64,000 bases of DNA from Porticoccus hydrocarbonoclasticus MCTG13d (lineage in GTDB: Bacteria; Pseudomonadota; Gammaproteobacteria; Pseudomonadales; Porticoccaceae): positions 1,550,001 to 1,614,000 of the forward strand of contig NZ_JQMM01000001.1 in assembly GCF_000744735.1 (NCBI RefSeq), in the 5' to 3' direction. Under the pieces are notes generated by a model. That model made no database searches. It had not been told where the DNA came from and was given only the letters and a program-made list of their open reading frames with translations. Position numbers and translations under genes: made by a program. This document shows positions 33,337 through 42,993 of the stretch, in pieces (the stretch's first letter is position 1; each line of letters opens with the position of its first letter).

Positions 33337-34125
33337 ATGACCAATTCCAGCGCTATAGGCCTCTTTGATTCAGGCATTGGCGGGCTGTCAATTGCCCGAA
33401 AAGTCAGAGATTTGTTGCCGAGCGAAAACATCCTGTATGTTGCGGATTCACTTCATGCGCCCTACGGGGATAAAGCGGACAGCTTTCTGTTGGAACGAAT
33501 GAGCGCTGTCACAGAGTTCCTGCTTTCCCGTGGTGCCAAGGCCGTTGTCGTGGCGTGCAATACGGCTACCACGTCGGCGATTGCCAAACTCAGGTGCCAA
33601 TACCCGGTTCCGATTATCGGTGTTGAGCCGGGAATCAAACCCGCCGCACTCTGTTCCCGCACCGGTGTGATTGGTGTGTTGGCGACGCCGGGAACGCTGA
33701 AAACACATTCTTTTGTTAATTTGGCGGAGCGCTACGCAAGCGGAGTGAAAATTGAGCTCCAACCCTGCCCTGATCTGGCTGCTCAAATAGAATCATTGAG
33801 CTTTGACAGTGACAGGACGATTGCTCTGCTGAAACGTTACATTTCCCCACTTATTGAAAAAAAGGTCGATACTATTATTCTCGGCTGCACACACTACAAC
33901 CATGTTTCCCATCTGATCGCCGAGTTAGCGGGGCCCGATGTCACCATCGTCAATACGGAAACAGCGGTGGCAAATCAGGTTGTTCGCAGGCTCACGGCCG
34001 AGGGATTACTTGCTGCGGGCAACCATGTGGGACGTGATGAGTTCTGGACAAGTGGCGTCCTTGATAGTTACCGCAACCAGATTGAAAAATTGTGGGGACC
34101 GGGTGAAAACGTCTTTCAGCTTTAG
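33337..34125 (+). CDS. murI: glutamate racemase MurI
   Basis: Makes D-glutamate for peptidoglycan. Seen are IGLFDSGIGGLSIARKV at the N-terminus with the catalytic Asp-Ser, VVVACNTATTSAI with the first catalytic cysteine near residue 70, and IILGCTHYNHV with the second near 183. The ATG at 33337 gives MTNSSAIGLFDSG, the common family start; an in-frame GTG at 33319 is possible. About 245 bp separate it from the cassette ORF, of which the last 170 show no gene. Confidence 0.96.
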   Translation: MTNSSAIGLFDSGIGGLSIARKVRDLLPSENILYVADSLHAPYGDKADSFLLERMSAVTEFLLSRGAKAVVVACNTATTSAIAKLRCQYPVPIIGVEPGIKPAALCSRTGVIGVLATPGTLKTHSFVNLAERYASGVKIELQPCPDLAAQIESLSFDSDRTIALLKRYISPLIEKKVDTIILGCTHYNHVSHLIAELAGPDVTIVNTETAVANQVVRRLTAEGLLAAGNHVGRDEFWTSGVLDSYRNQIEKLWGPGENVFQL

Positions 34126-34319
34126 CCAGTTTGTCGCTGTTCCTTTGCCGGTTAGCACTTTTGCTGTTTGATGCGGGGAGCTGGCGATCTATCCGTTTAT
34201 TCCCGTCGGCCATGAACGTCACGAACGTAATATCACGAACAGTAGCTGTGTCCTGTTAAGCTGCTATTATTTGGCAGTCTGTTATACGGGATTTTCTGAA
34301 GGGAAGCTGGACTTGGCCT

Positions 34320-34844
34320 ATGGCACGCGGTGATCACATTTACGCTCTTCGCTTTGGTGGAATTTATGCCCACCACGGTATTGATGCGGGCGATGGTACG
34401 GTGATCCATTACACCAGTGATCACTGGGTGACGCCTCGTCAGGTGCGGCGTACCAGTATGGACAAGTTTGCCCGGGGTGACGAGATTCATGTACGAGATT
34501 ACGAACAGTTTTTCGAGACGCTAAAAAGTGGCGATATTCTGGATCGCACGACCCGGGGCCTGAACCGTCTGATGGACAACTTTCGGGGGCTGAAAGCGGG
34601 CGAGCTGGATTTTTCAGAGGATGCGGTAATGCGGCGTGCCGAAAGCCGGTTGGGTGAGTTTGCCTTTGATCTGGTATTCAATAACTGTGAGCATTTCGCC
34701 ACCTGGTGCAAAACTGGTATCAGCAACAGCGATCAGATTATTGATTTATGGCGTCAGGCGCTCACCGGCAGTGGCTTCATGAAGTACCGTGTTGGCGAAA
34801 CCCTGACCAACCTTGTTGAGCTGCCTTGGAAGCTGTTTCGCTAG
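34320..34844 (+). CDS. LRAT-domain protein
   Basis: A 174-residue protein of the LRAT/NlpC-P60-like papain-fold group. The histidine lies in GGIYAHHGIDAGDGTVIHYTSD near residue 18 and the catalytic cysteine in LVFNNCEHFATWCKTG near residue 120, the canonical H...NCEHF arrangement. Such enzymes are acyltransferases or hydrolases on lipids. No signal peptide is obvious. Substrate unknown; it stands alone between murI and the convergent argF. Confidence 0.88.
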   Translation: MARGDHIYALRFGGIYAHHGIDAGDGTVIHYTSDHWVTPRQVRRTSMDKFARGDEIHVRDYEQFFETLKSGDILDRTTRGLNRLMDNFRGLKAGELDFSEDAVMRRAESRLGEFAFDLVFNNCEHFATWCKTGISNSDQIIDLWRQALTGSGFMKYRVGETLTNLVELPWKLFR

Positions 34845-34849
34845 GGCCT

Positions 34850-35773
34850 CTACTTCGATTTGTTGGTCCTTTCATTGAGCAGGAATTCAATCAGCGCTTT
34901 CTGTGCATGCAGGCGATTTTCTGCTTCATCCCATACCACGGACCATTTTGATTCCAGCATGGTTTCGCTGATTTCCAGACCGCGATAGGCGGGCAGGCAG
35001 TGCATAAACAGGGCATCCGGCGCAGCTTTCTGCATGATGTCTTCATTGACCTGAAAGCCCTGGAAGGCACGTTCCCGGGATTTCTTTTCCTCTTCCTGGC
35101 CCATGGACGCCCAGGTATCGGTGACCACAAGATCCGCCCCGGTAATAGCCAACAGGGGATTGCGAACAATGGATACCCGGTCGCTGAATTTCTCCAGCAG
35201 TGCCGCATCGGGTTCGTACCCTTCGGGGCAGGCGATGACCAGTTCAAAATCCAGTCTGTCCGCAGCATTGATATAGGACTGACACATATTGTTGCCGTCG
35301 CCGACCCAGGCCACTCGCTTGCCGGCAATGCTGCCCCGGTGTTCCAGGTAGGTCTGCATATCCGCCAGTAACTGGCAGGGATGAAAATCATCGGTCAGGG
35401 CGTTGATGACAGGTACCGAGGAGTTTTCAGCAAAGGTGATAATGCGGTCGTGGCCAAAGGTGCGAATCATAATGATATCCACCATTCTTGAGATCACCTT
35501 GGCGGAATCTTCAACCGGTTCACCGCGTCCCAGTTGTGTATCGTTGGGCGACAGGAACAGTGCGCTGCCCCCCAACTGGGCCATACCGGCTTCAAAGGAA
35601 ACCCGGGTACGAGTGGAGGACTTCTCAAAAATCATGGCCATGACTTTGCCGGAGAACGGATGGTCATCCGTGCCTTTTTGGCGTTGAACCTTTAGCTCTG
35701 TCGCCCTTTGCAGGATTGCTTTCAACTCGTCTCTGGAAAGATCCTGCAAAGTGAGGAAGTGTCTTATGGCCAT
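34850..35773 (-). CDS. argF: ornithine carbamoyltransferase ArgF
   Basis: Condenses ornithine and carbamoyl phosphate to citrulline. At 307 residues it has the carbamoyl-phosphate site [27 protein letters not shown], and the ornithine-binding [10 protein letters not shown] with the conserved cysteine. It starts 6 bp after argD and is co-transcribed with it. Confidence 0.97.
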   Translation of the reverse strand: MAIRHFLTLQDLSRDELKAILQRATELKVQRQKGTDDHPFSGKVMAMIFEKSSTRTRVSFEAGMAQLGGSALFLSPNDTQLGRGEPVEDSAKVISRMVDIIMIRTFGHDRIITFAENSSVPVINALTDDFHPCQLLADMQTYLEHRGSIAGKRVAWVGDGNNMCQSYINAADRLDFELVIACPEGYEPDAALLEKFSDRVSIVRNPLLAITGADLVVTDTWASMGQEEEKKSRERAFQGFQVNEDIMQKAAPDALFMHCLPAYRGLEISETMLESKWSVVWDEAENRLHAQKALIEFLLNERTNKSK

Positions 35774-35779
35774 AATTGG

Positions 35780-36949
35780 TTACCCCCGGGTGATCAGTTC
35801 ACCCAGTATTTGTACGAGTTGATCTGCTTCGTCCTCGCTGATAATCAGCGTTGGCAGCAATCTGATGACGGACTGGGCGGTGACATTGATCAGCAGGGCT
35901 TTCGCGGCGGCTTCTGCGACCATTTCAGGGCAGGGTTCGCTCATCTCAATGGCCAGCATGAGTCCCTGGCCTCGTACCTCCACGACCCTGGGGTGGTCGG
36001 CAAGGCGCTCGACGAGACGCTGCTTTATATAATTGCCCATGGTGGCGGCCCGCTGGCAGAGGTTTTCGTCGAGGATTGTACTGACGGTGGCCAATGCCGC
36101 TGCGCATGCCAGGGGATTACCCCCGAAGGTGGTGCCGTGACTACCGGGTTGCATCAGGTCAGCTGCTTTGTTGCCGGCCAGACAGGCACCGATGGGTACC
36201 CCGTTGCCCAGCCCTTTGGCCGTTGTCACCACATCGGGCAGCAGGTTGGCGTGCTGGTAATTAAAGTATTGCCCGGTTCGCCCATTGCCGGTCTGGATTT
36301 CGTCCAGCATCAGCAGCCAGTCATATTGGTCACAGATGTCCCGCAACCCGGGTAAATAATTGTCTGCAGGAACCCGTATGCCGCCTTCCCCCTGGATGGG
36401 TTCGACCAGAATGGCCACCACATTGCGATTATTTTTGGCAATGGTATGCAGCGAATCCAGGTCGTTGTGAGGTGCCCGTACAAACCCGCCCACCAGTGGT
36501 TCAAAACCTGCCTGTACCTTGCGGTTGCCGGTGGCGGAGAGTGTTGCCATGGTGCGTCCGTGAAAAGCGTTTTCCATGACAATAATAGTGGGCTGATCCA
36601 CCCCTTTGCTGTGGCCAAACAGGCGTGCCAGTTTGATGGCGGCTTCATTGGCCTCGGCCCCGGAATTACAAAAAAACAGTTTGCTCAGACCGGATATGCT
36701 GCGCAACTGTTCGGCCAGTGCTTCCTGCACGGGGATGTTGTAGAGATTTGAACAATGAACCAGCGTGGCTGCCTGTTCCGCTATGGCCCTGGTTACTACC
36801 GGATGTGCGTGACCCAGTCCACAGACGGCAATACCGGAAATGGCATCCAGATAACGGCGGTCCTGGTCATCCCAGACCCAGGACCCTTGACCCCGGGTAA
36901 GGGTAATTTTTCTGGTACCATAATTGTTCATTAATGCGTCACTGGTCAT
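35780..36949 (-). CDS. argD: acetylornithine aminotransferase ArgD
   Basis: A PLP enzyme of arginine synthesis (389 residues). The PLP lysine lies in VVTTAKGLGNGVPIGA near residue 246, with LLMLDEIQTGNGRTG, GSHGTTFGGNPLACAAALA and FCNSGAEANEAAIKLAR also seen. The chosen start MTSDALMNNYGTR has GGAAGAG upstream. The frame is open 84 bp further but that part is the leader with a terminator-like hairpin. First gene of argD-argF. Confidence 0.95.
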   Translation of the reverse strand: MTSDALMNNYGTRKITLTRGQGSWVWDDQDRRYLDAISGIAVCGLGHAHPVVTRAIAEQAATLVHCSNLYNIPVQEALAEQLRSISGLSKLFFCNSGAEANEAAIKLARLFGHSKGVDQPTIIVMENAFHGRTMATLSATGNRKVQAGFEPLVGGFVRAPHNDLDSLHTIAKNNRNVVAILVEPIQGEGGIRVPADNYLPGLRDICDQYDWLLMLDEIQTGNGRTGQYFNYQHANLLPDVVTTAKGLGNGVPIGACLAGNKAADLMQPGSHGTTFGGNPLACAAALATVSTILDENLCQRAATMGNYIKQRLVERLADHPRVVEVRGQGLMLAIEMSEPCPEMVAEAAAKALLINVTAQSVIRLLPTLIISEDEADQLVQILGELITRG

Positions 36950-36960
36950 GATCTCTTCCA

Positions 36961-36994
36961 AAACAAAAAAAGGCAGACGCGAGTTGCGCTGCCC
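36961..36994 (-). terminator. terminator-like hairpin in the argD leader
   Basis: On the minus strand, GGCAG-CGC-AACTC-GCG-T-CTGCC (one bulged T) is followed at once by a run of seven T, a G and four T. It lies 12 bp upstream of the argD start codon, overlapping the space before its ribosome binding site. It has the form of an intrinsic terminator or attenuator. Confidence 0.6.
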
Positions 36995-37137
36995 TGGAGC
37001 AGGGATATTATAGTGGTTTTGCCCTGTTCGCAACGATCTGCATTGTTGCTATCTCTAAGCTACGAGACCATTTGTAGATTGCTTGGGGTAAAATGTTTTT
37101 TCGGGCAGGTGGTTTTAGATTGATGGACAGTGGAGTA

Positions 37138-37170
37138 AAATAGTTGACTGTAATAGTCGGCTATTTTTTA
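37138..37170 (+). other. hairpin with T-run in the grxD leader
   Basis: AAATAGTTGACT and AGTCGGCTATTT form a 12-bp stem (two G-T wobbles) around GTAAT, followed by TTT. It ends about 33 bp before the grxD start. It could terminate a short upstream transcript or regulate grxD; TTGACT within it also resembles a -35 box. Confidence 0.4.
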
Positions 37171-37202
37171 TTGCCCCCAATTTCAGTCAGAGGTTTATAT
37201 CA

Positions 37203-37538
37203 ATGGATATTATGGAAACCATTCGTGAGCAGGTGGAAGGGAACCCCGTCATTTTATACATGAAAGGCTCCCCCAATCAGCCACAATGCGGCTTTTCTGC
37301 CCGCACGGTTGAGGCATTGATGGCTTGCGGTGAGCGCTTTGCCTATGTCGATATTCTGGAAAACCCGGACATCCGTGCTAATCTGCCAAAATACGCCAAC
37401 TGGCCTACCTTTCCCCAGCTCTGGGTTAATGGTGAGCTGATTGGTGGTTGCGACATCATTGCTGACATGCACCAGAAAGGTGAATTGGCTCCGCTGGTAC
37501 AGGATGCCGCCCAGAGTGGACAGAAAGCTGCAGAGTAG
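37203..37538 (+). CDS. grxD: monothiol glutaredoxin GrxD
   Basis: A 111-residue CGFS glutaredoxin: KGSPNQPQCGFSARTVEAL near residue 30 with the single active cysteine, WPTFPQLWVNGELIGGCDII for glutathione binding. CGFS glutaredoxins carry [2Fe-2S] clusters and help Fe-S assembly and iron sensing. It is divergent from argD. Confidence 0.97.
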   Translation: MDIMETIREQVEGNPVILYMKGSPNQPQCGFSARTVEALMACGERFAYVDILENPDIRANLPKYANWPTFPQLWVNGELIGGCDIIADMHQKGELAPLVQDAAQSGQKAAE

Positions 37539-37700
37539 GCAAAGGCCCGATCATTAAACAGGGCTTATGGCGCTTATAGCTAATTACAATGTGACACAAA
37601 AAACTGATTGTGTAAGATTGAGATAAGAGTTTCGAGCACGGGCTGCGACAGGTAGCCCCTACATTCCTTCAGAAAAACAGACCATTTAAGGAGTTAGATC

Positions 37701-38306
37701 ATGGGTGTATTAGTAGGTAAAGCAGCACCGGATTTTACGGCTGGTGCAGTACTGGGTAACGGTGAAATCGTTGATGCGTTTACGCTGTCAGACAACATCA
37801 AGGGCAAGAAAGCCGTCGTGTTTTTCTATCCGCTCGATTTTACCTTTGTTTGCCCATCAGAGCTGATTGCATTTGACCACCGCCTGAATGAGTTCAAAAA
37901 ACGCGGTGTGGAAGTTATCGGTGTCTCCATTGATTCGGTATTTACCCACAATGCCTGGAGAAATACACCCGTAGATGCAGGCGGTATCGGCCAGGTTAAA
38001 TATCCGCTGGTAGCCGACGTCAAGCACGAAATCTGCCGGGCCTACGATGTTGAATTTGATGAAGCTGGCGTTGCTTTCCGTGGCTCTTTCCTGATCGATG
38101 AGGACGGCGTTGTGCGCCATCAGATCGTCAATGACCTCCCGCTGGGTCGCGATATCGATGAAATGCTGCGTATTGTCGACGCGCTGTCTTTCCACCAGAA
38201 ACACGGTGAAGTTTGCCCCGCCGGCTGGAAAGAAGGTGACAAGGGTATGGATGCTTCACCCACTGGTGTGGCTTCCTATCTTGCCGAAAATTCAGACAAG
38301 CTCTGA
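37701..38306 (+). CDS. 2-Cys peroxiredoxin (AhpC/TSA family)
   Basis: A 201-residue thiol peroxidase. The peroxidatic cysteine lies in FFYPLDFTFVCPSELIAF near residue 52 and the resolving cysteine in HGEVCPAGWKEG near 171, so it is a typical 2-Cys enzyme that removes peroxides. A good Shine-Dalgarno (AAGGAG) precedes the start and a strong terminator follows. No AhpF gene is adjacent, so thioredoxin or another reductase is the likely electron donor. Confidence 0.95.
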   Translation: MGVLVGKAAPDFTAGAVLGNGEIVDAFTLSDNIKGKKAVVFFYPLDFTFVCPSELIAFDHRLNEFKKRGVEVIGVSIDSVFTHNAWRNTPVDAGGIGQVKYPLVADVKHEICRAYDVEFDEAGVAFRGSFLIDEDGVVRHQIVNDLPLGRDIDEMLRIVDALSFHQKHGEVCPAGWKEGDKGMDASPTGVASYLAENSDKL

Positions 38307-38324
38307 TACGCAAGTCGTCTCTGG

Positions 38325-38359
38325 AAAAACCGCAGAAGGTGACTTCTGCGGTTTTTTTT
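38325..38359 (+). terminator. intrinsic terminator after the peroxiredoxin gene
   Basis: Stem AACCGCAGAAG / CTTCTGCGGTT with a 4-base loop, followed by a long T-run. Confidence 0.93.
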
Positions 38360-38385
38360 GGCTCATTAGATAATAGAGGGCTTGG

Positions 38386-38595
38386 GTGATGGATGAAGAT
38401 CGTCTGGTGGAGATCGAAACCAGGTTGGCCTTTCAGGAGGACACCCTGCAGCAGTTAAACGATGTGATTTGCCGACAACAGGATCAGATCGACCGGTTGG
38501 CTGCCAGCGCTGAAGCATTGCGCGGGCAACTAGGCGAGATCGCTGCCAAGTTGCCAGATGAAGAGGGCGAAGACGAGAAGCCACCACACTACTAG
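38386..38595 (+). CDS. slyX: SlyX-family protein
   Basis: A 69-residue helical protein with the SlyX pattern RLVEIETRLAFQEDTLQQLNDVICRQQDQIDRL and a polar C-terminus ending in PPHY. It is predicted to be a coiled coil. Function is unknown in all bacteria. ATG 38386 is used; another ATG-like context nearby does not change the family match. A bidirectional terminator separates it from maeB. Confidence 0.93.
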   Translation: MMDEDRLVEIETRLAFQEDTLQQLNDVICRQQDQIDRLAASAEALRGQLGEIAAKLPDEEGEDEKPPHY

Positions 38596-38626
38596 TTGGT
38601 GTGGATCAGTGCTGTTTGCAGTCATT

Positions 38627-38654
38627 AAAAAACGCGGCTTCTGCCGCGTTTTTT
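38627..38654. terminator. bidirectional terminator between slyX and maeB
   Basis: Perfect stem AAAAAACGCGGC / GCCGCGTTTTTT with loop TTCT. It has T-runs on both strands and lies between convergent genes. Confidence 0.93.
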
Positions 38655-38669
38655 AGGGTGTGGAGTTTA

Positions 38670-40940
38670 TCACTCGGGTTTGGAAGTGATGTCCGCCCCG
38701 ATTAATGCTGTCATGTTCAGAATGCCTCGTCCAGAGACAGACGGAATCAGGATATGGGCCGGTTTGTCGAAGCCGAACAGGAAGGGTCCAACCAATCGGG
38801 CATTGGTCAGTGAGCGCAACAGGCCAAGGGTGATACTGGCCGCATCCATATTGGGCATGATGAGTACATTGGCCTGACCCTGCAGGTTGGCATTCTGGTA
38901 AGTTTTGCCGCGCAGGGTTTCGTTCATGGCGGACATGGCGTGCATTTCGCCCTCGATCTGGACATCGGGCAATTGCTCGCGCAATTGCTCGGCTGCCCGT
39001 TTCATCTTGTGGGCAGAGTGGTCATCGTAAGTGCCGAAGTTGGAGTGCGAGAGCAGGGCCACTTTTGGCGCTATACCAAAACCTTTGACGAAGTTGATGG
39101 TGTTCAGTGCGGTGGCGACGATCTGTTCTTCGGTGGGGTCCACATTGACGAATGGATCGGCAAGGAACAGAGGCCCATCCTCCATCAATAGCACACAGAC
39201 CGATGACATTTCAGTGGTGCTGCTCTGGGGCAGGATGCTGCTGATGTCTTTCAGGTGCTTGTCGAAACGACCGACTTTGCCGCATATCAACCCATCGGCA
39301 TCACCGAGAGCGACCATAATTGCCGCCAGCGCTGTGTTGTTGGTGTGCACTGTGTTTTGGGCGGCTTCCACGGAAACGCCGGATCGTCCCACGCGCTGGT
39401 GGTAGAACTGCCAGTAGTTCTGGTGGTGATCCCCTTCTTCCGGATTGAAAATCTCGATGTCGGTGCCGATCTTGATACGCAACCCCATGTCCTGGATTTT
39501 GCGCTCGATCACGCTGGGGCGACCGATCAGGATTGGCTTGGCAACTTTCTCATCCACAATACCCTGCATTGCGCGCAACACGTCGTCGTTCTCTCCCTCG
39601 GCATAGGCAATGCGCGATGGTTGGCGGCGGGCCAGTTCTATCATTGGTTGCATGAACAGGCGGCTGCGACTCACATAAGAGTGGAGTTTGTTGCGGTAGG
39701 CCTCCATATCCTCGATAGGACGGGTGGCGACGCCGCTTTCCATGGCAGCTTTGACAACCGCCAAAGGGACTTCCTCGATCAGGCGCGGGTCGAAGGGTTT
39801 TGGAATCAGGTATTCCGGGCCGAATTTCAATACTTCATCGGCGTAGGCTTCTGCTACGGCTTCCGAGGGTTCGCGGTGAACCAGATCGGCGATGGCTTTT
39901 ACACAGGCCTGTTTCATAGCGTCATTGATGACGGTGGCGCCGCAGTCGAGCGCGCCGCGGAAAATGAACGGAAAGCAGAGTACGTTATTGACCTGATTGG
40001 GGTAGTCGGAGCGGCCGGTGGCCAGGATGGCATCCGGGCGGGCGGCCTTGGCGATTTCCGGCATGATCTCGGGGGTGGGGTTGGACATGGCGAGAATCAA
40101 CGGGTTGGGTGCCATTTTCTTTACCATGTCGACCTTGAGAATACCGGGGCCGGACAGGCCCAAAAACAGGTCTGCACCGTCGATGGCATCGTCCAGGGTG
40201 CGGTCTTCGGTCTCCACCGCATAGCTTTCTTTCCAGGGGTTCATCCCTTCTGCACGGCCTTTGTAGATGACCCCGTTGCGGTCGATCATTCGAATATTGG
40301 CTTTTTGCAATCCCATGCTGACCAGCAAATCCACGCAGGCGATGCTGGCTGCTCCGGCACCGGTCACCACCAGTTTGATGTCTTCAATCTTCTTGTTGAC
40401 GATCCTGAGTCCGTTGTAGACCGCTGCGGCTGAAACAATGGCCGTGCCGTGTTGATCGTCGTGAAAAACCGGGATATTCATGCGTTCCCTGAGTTTTCGC
40501 TCCACCAGAAAGCACTCGGGAGCCTTGATATCCTCAAGATTGATGCCGCCGAAGGTGGGTTCCAGCGAGGCAATGGTATCCACCAGTTTGTCCACATCGG
40601 TTTCATCAATTTCAATATCAAACACGTCGATATTGGCAAATTTCTTGAACAGAACCGCCTTGCCTTCCATCACGGGTTTGGCGGCCAGTGGACCAATATC
40701 GCCCAATCCCAGCACAGCGGTGCCATTCGTAATGACAGCCACCAGGTTGCCCCGAGCTGTGACATTCGCCACTTCCGTGGGGTTTTTTACAATGGCCCCA
40801 CAGGCATAGGCAACACCCGGAGAATAGGCCTGAGAAAGGTCGCGCTTGTTGGCGAGTGGTTTGGTTGGGCGAATTTCTATTTTTCCCGGAACGGGGTGGG
40901 TGTGGTAACGCAGGGCACTTTCTTTGAATGAGTCAGCCAT
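38670..40940 (-). CDS. maeB: NADP-dependent malic enzyme MaeB
   Basis: A 756-residue two-domain protein: malic enzyme in residues about 1-430 ([69 protein letters not shown]) and a phosphotransacetylase-like C-terminal domain ([35 protein letters not shown]). It decarboxylates malate to pyruvate making NADPH. The C-terminal domain of this family is normally regulatory and binds acetyl-CoA. Confidence 0.97.
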   Translation of the reverse strand: MADSFKESALRYHTHPVPGKIEIRPTKPLANKRDLSQAYSPGVAYACGAIVKNPTEVANVTARGNLVAVITNGTAVLGLGDIGPLAAKPVMEGKAVLFKKFANIDVFDIEIDETDVDKLVDTIASLEPTFGGINLEDIKAPECFLVERKLRERMNIPVFHDDQHGTAIVSAAAVYNGLRIVNKKIEDIKLVVTGAGAASIACVDLLVSMGLQKANIRMIDRNGVIYKGRAEGMNPWKESYAVETEDRTLDDAIDGADLFLGLSGPGILKVDMVKKMAPNPLILAMSNPTPEIMPEIAKAARPDAILATGRSDYPNQVNNVLCFPFIFRGALDCGATVINDAMKQACVKAIADLVHREPSEAVAEAYADEVLKFGPEYLIPKPFDPRLIEEVPLAVVKAAMESGVATRPIEDMEAYRNKLHSYVSRSRLFMQPMIELARRQPSRIAYAEGENDDVLRAMQGIVDEKVAKPILIGRPSVIERKIQDMGLRIKIGTDIEIFNPEEGDHHQNYWQFYHQRVGRSGVSVEAAQNTVHTNNTALAAIMVALGDADGLICGKVGRFDKHLKDISSILPQSSTTEMSSVCVLLMEDGPLFLADPFVNVDPTEEQIVATALNTINFVKGFGIAPKVALLSHSNFGTYDDHSAHKMKRAAEQLREQLPDVQIEGEMHAMSAMNETLRGKTYQNANLQGQANVLIMPNMDAASITLGLLRSLTNARLVGPFLFGFDKPAHILIPSVSGRGILNMTALIGADITSKPE

Positions 40941-41333
40941 TTTTCTCTCGGTTTAAATCGTTATAAGGGGCCGGGCAGGGCAGCTATTCTAACGCCAATG
41001 GTAATGAAATTACCATGCGTTCTGCCGTCGTCGCAGGCGTCCAAATTTTGTGTAGTCTAGATACATGATTTTGGTGTTTCAAGCGAAACATGTCTCGTCT
41101 TTGGTAAAAGTTTTTATGAGGATTTGGCCTTAAATGTTAATTATGGATGGGATAACAAGGCGTAATATCTTTCTCTGTAAGTTGCTCAGTTTGTAGTTTT
41201 TCTACATTATGGCAGTTTTTTTTCTGGCTAATCTCCCTGGGCGGCCCCCGGTGGCTTTATTGGCGTTGTTTGCAGGGAGGCTCTTGCCAATGCTTCCGTC
41301 GACTAAGGATAATGTGTTCCTTTGGTCGGAGCG
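40941..41333. promoter_or_regulatory. divergent promoter region with two perfect palindromes
   Basis: A 393-bp gap between divergent maeB and the ferredoxin reductase gene. ATGGTAAT-GAA-ATTACCAT (40998-41016) is a perfect 8-bp-arm palindrome, and TGTTTC-AAGC-GAAACA (41075-41090) a perfect 6-bp-arm one. Both look like operators for dimeric repressors. No gene is convincing here; a 20-codon ORF near 41132 is not supported. Confidence 0.5.
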
Positions 41334-42563
41334 ATGAGCAGCATGCAGAGACGGGTGGTTATTGTCGGAACAGGTCATGCTGCGGCTCAACTTGCGTCGA
41401 GCCTTCGTCAGCAGAACTGGCAGGGGGAGATTCTGCTGGTGGGAGAGGAGTCTCAGGCTCCCTACCAACGCCCGCCGCTTTCGAAAGACTATCTTGCGGG
41501 CGAGCGAGCGGCCGATAATATCCTGATTCGTCCTGCTGCCGCCTATGCCAGCCATGGTGTCGATCTGTTGACCGGGCGTCGTGTGCTGAGTATTGACCGG
41601 ACAGCAAAAATGGTCGCTCTGGAAGATGGGCAACAATTGAGCTATCAAAAGCTGGCCCTTTGTACCGGCGCGCGTGCCAGGCCAGCCAGCATCAGGGGTG
41701 TTGGCAGCCCGGGTGTGTTTTACCTGCGGACCCTTGCTGATGTGGACGGCATTCGTGCCAATATCTCACCGGGTAAAAGCGCGGTCATAATCGGTGGGGG
41801 TTATATTGGTCTGGAAGCCGCTGCGGTATTGCGCGGCCTGGGGATGGCCGTGACGCTGCTTGAACTAGAGGCGCGTGTTCTTTCCAGAGTTTGTGCGTCA
41901 GAGGTATCCACTTTTTATGCCGAGGTACATCGTGAGGAGGGTGTGGATATCCACACGGGTGTCGAGGTGCTGTCCATAGAAAATGGAGATGGAATCAGAG
42001 TGGTGGTCTGTGCCGATGGCAGTCGTTTTCCTGCGGACCTGATCATTATCGGTGTAGGTGTTACACCCAATGTGGAGTTGGCTGAAGCCTGCGGGCTGGC
42101 GATAGATAATGGTATTCTGGTCGACGAGTTCGCTCGGACATCCGATCCGGACATTGTTGCCGCTGGCGATTGCACCAATCACCCGAACGAGCTGCTGGGA
42201 CGCCGTGTACGCCTTGAGTCCGTTCCCAATGCGGTCGAACAGGCAAAAACAGCGGCGGGGACACTCTGTGATCGACCTGTTCCGTACCAAAGTTATCCCT
42301 GGTTCTGGTCCGATCAATACGATTTGAAGTTGCAGATTGCCGGTCTGAGTGAAGGTTACGATCAGGTGGTCCTGCGGGGCGGCAAAGATCGGCAGAGAGG
42401 CTTTGTTGCCTGGTATCTCCGTGGTGGCCGGCTGTTGGCGGCAGATTGTATCAACCGGCCAAAAGAGTTTATGGTTGCCAGGCAACTGTTGGTCAGAGGA
42501 CTTGCTGTGGACCCTGTCGCGCTGGCTGATGAAACCATTGATCCTAAAAACTGGCTGAGCTGA
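41334..42563 (+). CDS. FAD-dependent ferredoxin reductase (putidaredoxin reductase type)
   Basis: A flavoprotein of about 410 residues with two Rossmann motifs: VVIVGTGHAAAQLASSLR at the N-terminus for FAD and SAVIIGGGYIGLEAAAVLRGLG near 150 for NAD(P)H. AGDCTNHPNE near 275 is the second FAD motif and the C-terminal domain ends with LADETIDPKNWLS. It should pass electrons from NADH to the [2Fe-2S] ferredoxin encoded 31 bp downstream, as in cytochrome P450 systems. No P450 gene is in the window. Starts at 41334 or 41343 are both possible. Confidence 0.93.
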   Translation: MSSMQRRVVIVGTGHAAAQLASSLRQQNWQGEILLVGEESQAPYQRPPLSKDYLAGERAADNILIRPAAAYASHGVDLLTGRRVLSIDRTAKMVALEDGQQLSYQKLALCTGARARPASIRGVGSPGVFYLRTLADVDGIRANISPGKSAVIIGGGYIGLEAAAVLRGLGMAVTLLELEARVLSRVCASEVSTFYAEVHREEGVDIHTGVEVLSIENGDGIRVVVCADGSRFPADLIIIGVGVTPNVELAEACGLAIDNGILVDEFARTSDPDIVAAGDCTNHPNELLGRRVRLESVPNAVEQAKTAAGTLCDRPVPYQSYPWFWSDQYDLKLQIAGLSEGYDQVVLRGGKDRQRGFVAWYLRGGRLLAADCINRPKEFMVARQLLVRGLAVDPVALADETIDPKNWLS

Positions 42564-42594
42564 TTGGCCGCAATAGATAAATAGAGGTTGTTAT

Positions 42595-42915
42595 ATGCCG
42601 TTGATTCATTACGTTGAGGCGAATGGTGCAGAGTACGAGGCTGAGGTGCCGGTGGGGCAATCTGTTATGCAGGGTGCCGTCGATAATATGATTGATGGCA
42701 TTCTTGGAGAGTGTGGCGGTGTGTGCAGTTGTGCGACCTGTCATTGTTATGTCGACGAGGACTGGTTTGATAAAGTAGGCCCGCCCGAAGGCAGTGAGCA
42801 GTTGATGCTTGAGATGGTACCGGCCCCAGAGCCAACCAGCCGTCTGAGCTGTCAGATCAAGGTTACGGCTGAGTTGGATGGCCTGGTAGTAAGATTGCCG
42901 GTTTCCCAGTATTAG
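42595..42915 (+). CDS. [2Fe-2S] ferredoxin (putidaredoxin type)
   Basis: A 106-residue adrenodoxin/putidaredoxin-like ferredoxin. The cluster cysteines are in GECGGVCSCATCHCYV (C-x5-C-x2-C) near residues 39-48 and in RLSCQI near residue 86. It is paired with the adjacent reductase and probably serves a P450 or another oxygenase encoded elsewhere. Confidence 0.95.
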   Translation: MPLIHYVEANGAEYEAEVPVGQSVMQGAVDNMIDGILGECGGVCSCATCHCYVDEDWFDKVGPPEGSEQLMLEMVPAPEPTSRLSCQIKVTAELDGLVVRLPVSQY

Positions 42916-42993
42916 GTGTGGACCGGGCAGTTGTAATCAATGCCCCTTCAACCCCGTGGCGACCTGTGCCCGGGGTTCTATCTCTCCTAAAGC

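Noticed and set aside
36950-37033. 28-codon N-terminal extension of ArgD
   Set aside because: It would be translated through a terminator-like hairpin; the shorter start has a good ribosome binding site and the usual family length.
39255-40433. 392-codon ORF antisense to maeB
   Set aside because: Shadow of maeB, which is unambiguous; no start signals or domain.
41132-41194. 20-codon ORF upstream of the ferredoxin reductase, possible leader peptide
   Set aside because: No run of regulatory codons and no terminator/antiterminator pair that would support attenuation.
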